From Microcoleus asticus IPMA8 (GTDB lineage Bacteria > Cyanobacteriota > Cyanobacteriia > Cyanobacteriales > Microcoleaceae), in the NCBI RefSeq assembly GCF_013179805.1, contig NZ_SRRZ01000047.1:1-34019 (forward strand): a stretch of 34,019 nt of DNA. The letters are read 5' to 3'. The position numbers and the translations under genes were made by a program. Below the pieces are notes generated by a model. It was not told the origin of the DNA. It worked only from the letters and a program-made list of their open reading frames with translations, and did not search any database. Of this stretch, positions 25,801-31,804 are shown piece after piece (position 1 is the stretch's first letter; the number at the start of each line of letters is the position of its first letter).

Positions 25801-26219
25801 TTAATCAATAAAGTGCCATTAGACATCTTTTCGCCAGTGCGATATTCTCCATCTTGATTAGCGATCGATGTAAAATTGATATAAGGATATAATTGCACTT
25901 GCCGCCACAGATACTTTTCCCAAGCTGACAAGTCTTTCATGTTCACAAAACCCACTTTCACCGCATCCAGCTTGCTTTGATTGATTTGGTGCGGAGTTTG
26001 CAGATAAGTTGTCAAATTTTGCTCGATCCGATTGCTCACCTCCCCCATCAACTGATCGGCAAGGTCATTCACTGCTCTTTGAGAGTTCCTAAATGATAGA
26101 TATCCCACAATACCCACCGCTGCAAATACTTGCAAGACAAACGGAACTATGAGTACGGTTTGCAGCGTCGCTTTTCCTGAAAGTTTTGCCACCAAGTGCT
26201 TGAGAGAAAGAGTGGACAT
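22824..26219 (-). CDS. Membrane sensor histidine kinase - receiver - class III adenylate/guanylate cyclase fusion
   Basis: A 1131-residue protein. Domains in order: TM1 (about 20-42), an extracytoplasmic Cache-like sensor (about 45-350), TM2 (about 353-373), HAMP (to about 430), and HisKA with the phospho-acceptor His in SHELRTPLNGI (about 449). HATPase_c follows with the N-box NLIGNAIKFTESG, the G1 box VSDTGVGIP and the G2 box GTGLGLAVAK. The receiver has LVVDDEP and phospho-acceptor Asp in LILLDVMMPQMTGYE (about 769), plus LTAKN and YVTKPF. A class III cyclase domain has both metal Asp residues (TVLFADIRSFT about 880, KYIGDAVMALF about 926) and the NLASRLEG transition-state Asn/Arg. A TPR-like helix pair ends the protein. 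All catalytic residues appear present, so it should turn an external signal into a cyclic nucleotide via phosphorelay. The substrate, ATP or GTP, cannot be decided by eye. Confidence 0.93.
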   Translation of the reverse strand: MSTLSLKHLVAKLSGKATLQTVLIVPFVLQVFAAVGIVGYLSFRNSQRAVNDLADQLMGEVSNRIEQNLTTYLQTPHQINQSKLDAVKVGFVNMKDLSAWEKYLWRQVQLYPYINFTSIANQDGEYRTGEKMSNGTLLINASGPSTKFDFYSYNTNDTGDRTTVAASVKNFDIRQHPSYAYAALAIKPTWSSVYISFLEPTLILSALQPVYNSQKQLEGVLIAALRLDSIGQFLTSLKIGKSGQTFIIERNGTLLATSTPEKPFRTLNGKKELFKVTESSDTVTQTTAKYLESHFKNLQQITKSQQLSFEINGKQQFLKVLPFQDDKGLDLLIVVVVPEADFMEQIHAGNRTTVLLCLAALGMASVLGILTSRWIIKPLLKLKNAAIALSEGQFDQTVKLDRSDELGVLAAAFNSMAAQLQASFTALETKNTELQRLDQLKDEFLANTSHELRTPLNGIIGIAESLIDGATGQLPESTIFNLVLISSSGKRLSSLINDILDFSQLKHKTIELQIKSVGIREIVSVILTLSQPLVGKKNLQLINSVAPELPPIAADENRLEQILYNLIGNAIKFTESGTVEISAALVTGNEQSPPNSQLSITVSDTGVGIPEDKLERIFESFEQADGSTAREFGGTGLGLAVAKQLVELHGGKIWVSSTVGVGSQFTFTLPVSETQPEFSSRQPHLTEGYRHLITPELARESSIINSQVSDNSDLLESERLKILVVDDEPINIHVIINSLSVENYDITQASNGLEALNLIQSGFKPDLILLDVMMPQMTGYEVCREVRKKYSPLEMPILMLTAKNLTTDLVEAFNLEANDYVTKPFIKKELLARINTQIRLAKLNAAYGRFVPHDFLSLLEKPSIIEVKLGENQERDMTVLFADIRSFTALSENMTPPENFAFINTYLGRVSPAIRKNNGFIDKYIGDAVMALFPTSPSDGVRAAIDMQKEVNIYNQQREKDGWCPIAIGVGLHAGNLMLGTIGEKERMESTVIADAVNLASRLEGLTKVYGSGILVSGAIIDRLDEPEKYKYRFVDRVTVKGKTNAVSVFEIYDTETEQSIGLKQQTAEIFQEALNFYYEQKFVAAQKVFQNILQINPDDRVAMLYFKRSRNYRMYGAPDGWSGVETSTEK

Positions 26220-26528
26220 AACATTAATTTTTAGTTAGAAAGATACAGTTATATCAATTCCGGTGCAACCGGAATGATTGTTTGCTGTTGACTGTTGACT
26301 GTTGACTGTTGAAGGAGGGGTCGAAAAACTGAATGGTTGAGTGTTAACTGTTGACCAGATTTTATTATTCCGATGCAACCGGAAACGATATTAATACTCG
26401 GAGCGACGATTTACCGCTGGTAAGTATTCTAAACCATTTTGTAATTAAACAAAACTTACGCAAGGAAAATCTGATATCGTTTCTATCATCCTCCATCTTA
26501 TACCAATTATTAAAAGTCAAAGCGAACC
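26220..26528. other. Intergenic region upstream of the kinase-cyclase gene, with STRR and hairpins
   Basis: It holds an 8-bp hairpin ATTCCGGT-GCA-ACCGGAAT (26257-26275), an imperfect copy of it near 26370-26385 (TTCCGATGCAACCGGAA), and four CTGTTGA heptamers (26285-26312) with further degenerate units to 26357. The kinase-cyclase promoter must be here but was not identified. Confidence 0.5.
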
Positions 26529-26591
26529 GTAGGGACAGGGGAATGCCCTGTCCTACTCCCCGCGCCGGACACGGCCTTGCCGTATCCCTAC
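26529..26591. repeat. Composite palindromic repeat (GTAGGG...CCCTAC family)
   Basis: Two hairpins side by side: GTAGGGACAGGG with CCCTGTCC-TAC (one base missing; 26529-26556), then GGACACGGC with GCCGTATCC (one mismatch; 26567-26587), ending CCTAC. It has the same edges and related cores as the repeats at 5099-5157 and 27604-27656. Confidence 0.75.
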
Positions 26592-26599
26592 TTTTCATC

Positions 26600-26960
26600 C
26601 TAAGCTTCTATCCCCGACCATCCTTCTGCCACTCCATACATTCGATTCTTCAGAGAGCGCTGACACTAAATTGCTGCTAACTTATCTTGAGGATTTGTTT
26701 CGCAAATATTCTTGAATATTTTTTGCGATTTACTAAATTTTTGCTCGAAATAAAACTCCAGACCCATTTTAAATTCAGTAGCAGTTTTCTGTTTTAGTTC
26801 AATGCTTTGTTTTGTTTCTGCATCATAAATTTAAAACACCGACACGGCAGATTTTTTGCCTTTTACTGTGACTCGATCGACAAATCGGCACATATATTTT
26901 TCTCGATCGCCCAAACGCTCTAGAATTGAGTCACTAACTAGAATTCCCGCCCCGTAAACA
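26600..26960 (-). pseudogene. Decayed C-terminal fragment of a kinase-cyclase paralogue
   Basis: Read on the minus strand, the fragment gives VYGAGILVSDSILERLGDREKY, then RFVDRVTVKGKKSAVSVF, a stop, IYDAETKQSIELKQKTA, FKMGLEFYFEQKFSKSQKIF, a second stop, then NRMYGVAEGWSGIEA. This lines up with the last 120 residues of the 22824-26219 protein (VYGSGILVSGAIIDRLDEPEKY ... YRMYGAPDGWSG). It starts abruptly inside the cyclase domain and contains two in-frame stops. It is the tail of a lost tandem copy, not a functional gene. Confidence 0.85.
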
Positions 26961-27296
26961 GTTATTTATTAGCTTTGAGTTACAACTTACCAGAGCTGAT
27001 CTCCAGCAAAAAACTACCATAAATAGCAGCGTATATCCCAAGCAAAACGCTGTTTAATCCAATTTTTACGGAACAACGATAATTAAAACCTAGTCTTTCT
27101 ATGGATCATCAAATATCGAACAAGTAGGTTTTCCCTGATTCAAATAGTTTATTTTTTTATAGCAATTATATTATGTACGCTTACTTCCTGCTATAAAAAA
27201 CGGTTGAATTAAGAATAAAATCTTGGCTCGCTGTTCCTGAAATTAGCCGCAAAATTAAGCTATATTATAGCAGATTTCAGGAAAGTGAGATTTGCT
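26961..27296. other. AT-rich gap upstream of the small conserved gene at 27297
   Basis: About 335 bases with no ORF. TATATTATA near 27261-27269 is a plausible -10 region for the gene at 27297, without a clear -35. No repeats were noted. Confidence 0.45.
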
Positions 27297-27596
27297 ATGG
27301 CTGACTCTATTGCTCGCCGCTTGGAACAATACACGGTAAAACGATCGCACGAAGTTTTAATCGTCAAGGCTCAAATTGACGGCGAATTCGATGAAATTGC
27401 TATTTTTAAAGGCTTTTCTAGCTCTCTGACGCGATCGACCGCTTTCGATCCTGAGGTTCCTGTTTTGCCGGAGGAAGCAAAAATTGTCAGTGTCGATCGC
27501 GTGGAGAGCCCCTACAACCCAAATAACCCCCGCTATCTTCAGCAGGGGTTATCTTGGGAAACAATGCAATCTCTCTTGTCTGAGGCGGGAGTTTAG
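27297..27596 (+). CDS. Small conserved cyanobacterial protein of unknown function
   Basis: A 99-residue protein (MADSIARRLEQYTVKRSHEVLIVKAQIDGE, then DEIAIFKGFSSSLTRSTAFDP and PYNPNNPRYLQQGLSWE). I recognise the pattern as a protein conserved across cyanobacteria and possibly plastids (DUF7734-like), but I am unsure of the family name. Mixed alpha/beta, no signal peptide or membrane span. The start at 27297 is favoured because GTGAG lies seven bases upstream; a GTG at 27285 would add four residues. It converges on the atp genes, with a palindromic repeat between. Confidence 0.75.
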   Translation: MADSIARRLEQYTVKRSHEVLIVKAQIDGEFDEIAIFKGFSSSLTRSTAFDPEVPVLPEEAKIVSVDRVESPYNPNNPRYLQQGLSWETMQSLLSEAGV

Positions 27597-27603
27597 CAAA
27601 ACA

Positions 27604-27656
27604 GTAGGGATACAACGCGAAGAAAACAGCAGGGACACAACATTGTTGTGTCCCTA
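27604..27656. repeat. Palindromic repeat between convergent genes (GTAGGG...CCCTAC family)
   Basis: An 11-bp perfect hairpin, AGGGACACAAC (27631-27641) and GTTGTGTCCCT (27645-27655), is preceded by a partial copy, GTAGGGATACAAC (27604-27616). It lies between the stops of the 27297 gene and atpC and could end both transcripts. Confidence 0.75.
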
Positions 27657-27686
27657 CAAAAGCCAGCCGTGTTCCTACCCTTAGAG

Positions 27687-28094
27687 CTAGAGCGTGCCGC
27701 CGGCAGCTTGGAAACGAGCTCTCGCGCGTTTGATTGCTTGCTTGGCTTGAATTTGCTCTTGCAAAGTGCCGCTAGTAGCCTTTTCCAAACGAGCTTCTGC
27801 TTCGGTATAAGCAGTACGAGCAGCTTCTTTATCAATGGTTTCGCCTTTTTCAGCGCCGTTGACAAGAATAGTAACTTTGTTTTCTTGAATTTCTGCAAAG
27901 CCGCCCATCAGAGCAATAGACACCCATTCCTTGCCGGGACGGACGCGCATCACTCCGGTATCCAAAGCTGTCAACATTGGAGCGTGACCGCTCAAGATAC
28001 CCAATTGGCCTGTGGTGCTCGGCAGAATTACTTCTTCAGCATTAGAATCCCAAACAGTTTTGTCTGGGGCAACTACGCGCACAGTTAATGTCAT
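27687..28094 (-). CDS. atpC: ATP synthase epsilon subunit
   Basis: 135 residues, close to the cyanobacterial norm. The N-terminal beta-sandwich (LTVRVVAPDKTVWDSNAEEVILPSTTG, then GILSGHAPMLTALDTGVM) and the C-terminal two-helix domain (about 90-135: EAARTAYTEAEARLEKA ... QAIKRARARFQAAGG) are clear. It belongs to the central stalk of F1 and inhibits ATP hydrolysis. It lies 156 bases downstream of the beta gene, the usual cyanobacterial beta-epsilon pair (called atpE in cyanobacterial and plastid naming). The gap between them is filled with heptamer repeats. Confidence 0.97.
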   Translation of the reverse strand: MTLTVRVVAPDKTVWDSNAEEVILPSTTGQLGILSGHAPMLTALDTGVMRVRPGKEWVSIALMGGFAEIQENKVTILVNGAEKGETIDKEAARTAYTEAEARLEKATSGTLQEQIQAKQAIKRARARFQAAGGTL

Positions 28095-28250
28095 AAATTG
28101 TCCTTAGTCATTAGTCATTAGTCAGCAGTCAGCAGTCATTAGTAATTAGTCATTAGTCAGCCGTCGGCCATCATCAGTCACTTAGTTGTTAACTGTTAAC
28201 TGTTAACTGTTAACAACTAATGACCAATGACTAATGACTAATGACTAAAA
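28095..28250. repeat. Heptamer repeat array able to form a long hairpin between atp genes
   Basis: Nearly the whole gap consists of heptamers (TTAGTCA, GCAGTCA, GTTAACT types). The 21 bases at 28104-28124 are the exact reverse complement of 28228-28248, and the four GTTAAC units between them (28186-28216) are self-complementary. A transcript from the beta gene could thus fold into one large stem before the epsilon start. Confidence 0.9.
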
Positions 28251-29708
28251 TTACTTGGCCTCAGCTTTCATTTTTTCAGATTTGGCGATCGCCTCGTTGA
28301 TATCGCCCACCAAATAGAAAGCTTGTTCCGGTAATTCGTCAAGTTCGCCAGCCAAAATCATCTGGAAGCCCTTAATGGTATCTGCCAGCTTGACGTATTT
28401 GCCGGGGGAACCGGTGAACACTTCGGCAACAAAGAACGGTTGAGATAAGAACCGTTCAATTTTGCGAGCGCGAGAAACGGTCAAGCGGTCATCTTCCGAC
28501 AGCTCGTCCAAACCCAAAATTGCAATAATGTCTTGCAATTCCTTGTAGCGTTGCAGAGTTGACTGCACCTGACGAGCAACACCATAGTGCTCTTCGCCGA
28601 CAACGCTAACTTGCAACATCGTAGACGTAGAATCCAGCGGGTCAACAGCCGGATAAATACCCTTGGAAGCCAAACCGCGAGACAACACAGTTGTAGCGTC
28701 CAAGTGAGCAAAAGTCGTAGCCGGTGCGGGGTCAGTCAAGTCATCCGCAGGTACGTACACAGCTTGAACCGAAGTAATCGAACCTTCGGTAGTCGAAGTA
28801 ATCCGTTCTTGCAAGTCGCCCATATCCGTACCGAGAGTCGGCTGATATCCCACAGCCGAAGGCATCCGACCCAACAGAGCCGATACCTCAGAACCCGCTT
28901 GCACGAACCGGAAGATATTGTCAATGAACAGCAGCACGTCTTGCTTGCTGACATCGCGGAAGTATTCGGCCATCGCCAGAGCCGACAGGCCCACGCGCAT
29001 CCGAGCACCAGGCGGCTCGTTCATTTGACCGTATACTAGGGCAATTTTTGACTTGCTGCGGTCTTCTTCGTTAATAACCCCCGACTCGATCATTTCTTTG
29101 TAGAGGTCATTACCTTCGCGGGTGCGCTCGCCCACACCACCGAACACGGACACGCCGCCGTGAGCCTTGGCGATGTTGTTCACGAGTTCCATCATAATCA
29201 CGGTTTTGCCGACGCCTGCGCCGCCGAACAGACCGATTTTGCCACCGCGACGGTAAGGGGCCAGCAGGTCGATCACCTTGATTCCGGTTTCAAACACCGA
29301 AGGCTTGGTTTCCAGTTCGGTGAAAGCCGGAGGGTTGCGGTGGATGGGCATACTTTCGGAAGTATTGACCGGGCCGAGGTTGTCTACGGGTTCGCCGATG
29401 ACGTTAAAAATCCGGCCGAGAGTTGGGATTCCGACAGGAACTTGGATCGATTCCCCGGTATCTACTACTTCCATTCCGCGCACCAAGCCGTCGGTGGTAC
29501 TCATGGAAACTGCACGCACTTGGGTGTCTCCGAGCAGTTGCTGAACTTCGCAGGTAACGGAAACGTCTTGACCTGCTTCGTTTTTGCCGGAAATCGTCAG
29601 AGCGTTATAGATTTGGGGCAGTTTGCCGCCTGGGAATTTTACGTCTACAACCGGCCCAATGATTTGGGTGATGTAGCCTACGTTCGTTTTTGTTGCGGTG
29701 GATACCAT
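28251..29708 (-). CDS. atpD: ATP synthase beta subunit
   Basis: 485 residues, full length. Walker A GGAGVGKT (162-169), the catalytic Glu in GGVGERTREGNDL, Walker B VLLFIDNIFRF (about 260-270), the signature PAVDPLDSTST and the DELSEDD loop (about 400, a DELSEED variant) are all present. It is the catalytic subunit of F1 on the thylakoid membrane. It is called atpB in cyanobacterial and plastid naming. It is transcribed with epsilon. AAAGG eight bases before the ATG is a plausible Shine-Dalgarno. A small hairpin lies in its leader at 29734-29753. Confidence 0.98.
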   Translation of the reverse strand: MVSTATKTNVGYITQIIGPVVDVKFPGGKLPQIYNALTISGKNEAGQDVSVTCEVQQLLGDTQVRAVSMSTTDGLVRGMEVVDTGESIQVPVGIPTLGRIFNVIGEPVDNLGPVNTSESMPIHRNPPAFTELETKPSVFETGIKVIDLLAPYRRGGKIGLFGGAGVGKTVIMMELVNNIAKAHGGVSVFGGVGERTREGNDLYKEMIESGVINEEDRSKSKIALVYGQMNEPPGARMRVGLSALAMAEYFRDVSKQDVLLFIDNIFRFVQAGSEVSALLGRMPSAVGYQPTLGTDMGDLQERITSTTEGSITSVQAVYVPADDLTDPAPATTFAHLDATTVLSRGLASKGIYPAVDPLDSTSTMLQVSVVGEEHYGVARQVQSTLQRYKELQDIIAILGLDELSEDDRLTVSRARKIERFLSQPFFVAEVFTGSPGKYVKLADTIKGFQMILAGELDELPEQAFYLVGDINEAIAKSEKMKAEAK

Positions 29709-29733
29709 GAATAGTGCCTTTGTTAGGATGCTA

Positions 29734-29753
29734 TTTTTCCGATATTGGAAAAA
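29734..29753 (-). promoter_or_regulatory. Leader hairpin of the beta-subunit gene
   Basis: TTTTTCC-GATATT-GGAAAAA forms a seven-pair hairpin 26 bases upstream of the ATP synthase beta start. It may stabilise the message or act as a weak terminator; nothing here decides. Confidence 0.4.
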
Positions 29754-29834
29754 CTCTTAACATTTAGAAATGCTATTCCTCAGAGTACCACTGAACAGAC
29801 GCACTATTTAGATTTGAATGGGGCTGATTAAGAG

Positions 29835-30740
29835 TCATTTTTCTGGTTGCTGCCCTCGCTTGTTTTTCCTGCGAGCTGCCGCCAAAGCCCCGATCCCCAG
29901 CACAGTCCCGAACACTGTGACTGGTTCGGGGGCTAACTCCGCCGACACGCTGAAGTCTTGGAAATCAGCGTCGTTTCCTTTTTTGGCATCGTCGAAGGAG
30001 ATTTTTCTGCGCTGAGCCTGTTGGGTCATTGTTTCGGAGCCTAACTCAGTCAACACGGTGAAGTCTTGGAAATCAGCGTCGTTTCCTCCGGCATCGTCGA
30101 AGGAGATTTTTATGCCCTGAGCCAGTTGCGCCATTGTGAGCGATGAATATTGCCCAGGGCCATTACCGCCGTTGATGTTGGTAAATGAGTCGGTGGAGTT
30201 GTAGTCGAGATTAAAGTCGCCAAATACGGCTTGCTGACAGCCCGCCACCAGACAGTCATTTCTCTGGAACTGGCTGGTGGCGGCCCACCAGTTGGGGCTG
30301 TTCATGAAGGTGCTCGACGAGACGTACTGCTCGAAAGGTTGGCCCGTGCCGCTGTCGCTCCACAGCAGCAGGGCATAAATTTGATCCTGCAAAAATGTGA
30401 AGGTTTGAGTGCTGGAGCCGTTGTCGGAGGTGACTGCGTTGCCGAAGGTTCCCTGCCAGTCATTGGCGCCGCCGTTATCTGAGGGTTGAGTCTCGTAAAA
30501 CAGTCTGGCGATGTTGCTGTAGCCAGTGTTTCCTGAGTCAGCTTGGGCTACCCACAAGCTCGACTGGTAACCGCCGTGAGATTGGTCGAAGGTAAAGTTT
30601 ATATTGGTATCTCGATCGAACTGGATGCCGCTCGTGCCAAACATGAAAGCTCGGACGGGCGTGCAGATGCTGAGCAAGATTGTGGTTGCCAAGCTGGCGA
30701 CTGTAAAAGATGTTTTTTTGACTAGCGTTAAGGTAGTCAT
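29835..30740 (-). CDS. PEP-CTERM exported protein with an internal duplication
   Basis: A 301-residue protein. The start at 30740 is set by GGAGGA nine bases upstream and gives a signal peptide (MTTLTLVKKTSFTVASLATTILL, cleavage near PVRA). The body is a Thr/Ser/Asn/Gln-rich exported domain (NINFTFDQSHGGYQSSLWVAQ, LLLWSDSG, FGDFNLDYN). The last ~70 residues contain two copies of a KISFDDA-x-NDADFQDF module, then PEPVTVFGTVLGIGALAAARRK, a PEP-CTERM sorting signal (PEP, hydrophobic span, basic tail). Such proteins are processed by exosortase and usually end up in the matrix or cell surface. No exosortase gene is in the window. An in-frame extension to 30866 looks unlike protein. Confidence 0.88.
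   Translation of the reverse strand: MTTLTLVKKTSFTVASLATTILLSICTPVRAFMFGTSGIQFDRDTNINFTFDQSHGGYQSSLWVAQADSGNTGYSNIARLFYETQPSDNGGANDWQGTFGNAVTSDNGSSTQTFTFLQDQIYALLLWSDSGTGQPFEQYVSSSTFMNSPNWWAATSQFQRNDCLVAGCQQAVFGDFNLDYNSTDSFTNINGGNGPGQYSSLTMAQLAQGIKISFDDAGGNDADFQDFTVLTELGSETMTQQAQRRKISFDDAKKGNDADFQDFSVSAELAPEPVTVFGTVLGIGALAAARRKNKRGQQPEK
29932..30135 (-). repeat. Tandem ~100-bp duplication within the PEP-CTERM gene
   Basis: Two copies (about 29932-30031 and 30038-30135) share a long identical stretch around GAAGTCTTGGAAATCAGCG and GCATCGTCGAAGGAG, differing in a few positions and a three-base length change. They encode the doubled KISFDDA/NDADFQDF module. Confidence 0.85.
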
Positions 30741-30958
30741 AACCCTGATTCCTCCAGTATTGTTAGATAGTAAAACGGGAAATCCCATGTTGCCGTGATG
30801 CGAATAGACGATCGCGAGCCTGCGATATTTAGGACGATCGTCAAACCTACAGAAGAGACTCCACACCAGTGAATCTAGAGACCAGTATCACTTAAATGTG
30901 TTTAGGAATAAATGAGTGCTTCTTCTAAGAGTTTTCACTGACACCAGATTGCCATAGT

Positions 30959-31166
30959 TTAATCTGTAACAGCAAGATTTTCATCCTGCCTCGACTTCCA
31001 ACCTACTACATTTACTTCGTTCCGGTAACCGTCTAAAGTTGAGTGCAAGACGTGCCTATATTGGCTTTCATCAAAAATACATAAAAATTTTACTCCTGCT
31101 TTGTAAAGTTTTGGTAAAGATCGTCTAAAACTTATAAAGTTTCTGAGAGGAATTCGGCTGTTCGGT
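30959..31166 (-). pseudogene. Possible C-terminal fragment of an unknown gene
   Basis: The last ~50 codons of an open frame read like protein (LYKAGVKFLCIFDESQYRHVL, then YRNEVNVVGWKSRQDENLAV) and end at a TAA. Upstream, the frame runs into a perfect palindrome with no convincing start. I do not recognise the family. It may be a leftover 3' end cut off by the palindrome insertion, or chance. Confidence 0.25.
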
Positions 31167-31216
31167 CTTATGCTCCTCAAAGCGGGCTGCAAGCTGCTCG
31201 CTTTGAGGAGCATAAG
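31167..31216. repeat. 18-bp perfect palindrome
   Basis: The arms 31167-31184 and 31199-31216 are exact complements around a 14-nt loop (GGCTGCAAGCTGCT). The ends read CTTATGCTCC/GGAGCATAAG. No T-tract. It is unlike the GTAGGG repeat family of this window. Confidence 0.85.
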
Positions 31217-31728
31217 AGTGCAGCGGGCGCAAGTAGAGATTTGAGCGAGTTTTTTGCCACTGGAAGCAAGCGGGAGAACAGGCGATCGATACTTACGTAA
31301 TTTTGACTAATATTCCCAGTTTTTTAAACCCCTAACCCTCGCGTTCCGCCTCAGATTTTGCCAAAATTACCGGACGCATAAACCCGGTTTCTTAAGGTAA
31401 TTGCTTCATGGAAGCAGTGAAAGTGGAAACAAGAAACCAAGTTTCATTGCTCGCCCCGCGCCTGAATACATTACGTACACAGCATTACCGTGTCGCAACC
31501 CGATATCTGTACTTCACGTAACTGAAAACCCCTAAGTAGGTGGTTACAAATAAACATTACATGGGGAGGGTGGGTGAGAACATTTCTTTACTCGCTGGTA
31601 TCTCGCGATCCTCACGCTTTCCCCCCTAAAAGATACTATGGTTTTTTGCCTTTACCTACTTATCAACTCATACATTTACTTCAGATTTACCTCCAAATTA
31701 TTCAGTAATAAAAAACAGAGCTATTCTA

Positions 31729-31757
31729 TTGACATGAGTAGTTTGTAGAAGTAAAAA
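31729..31757 (+). promoter_or_regulatory. Candidate promoter of the adhesin gene
   Basis: TTGACA (31729-31734) and TAAAAA (31752-31757) are 17 bases apart, about 50 bases before the start codon. The -35 is perfect and the -10 weak. Confidence 0.4.
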
Positions 31758-31804
31758 TAGGATAGATAAATACGATCGCACTTTAAGCACAATCTTTAAA
31801 CACA

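Larger units (their letters stand above)
30741..31804. other. Gene-poor kilobase between the PEP-CTERM and adhesin genes
   Basis: About 1060 bases with no complete gene. It contains a possible gene fragment (30959-31166), the 18-bp palindrome at 31167-31216, a TGCTTC-ATG-GAAGCA mini-hairpin near 31403, a short AAACCCGGTTTCTT motif near 31381 seen elsewhere, and a promoter candidate before the adhesin. HIP1-type octamers are rare in it. Confidence 0.5.
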
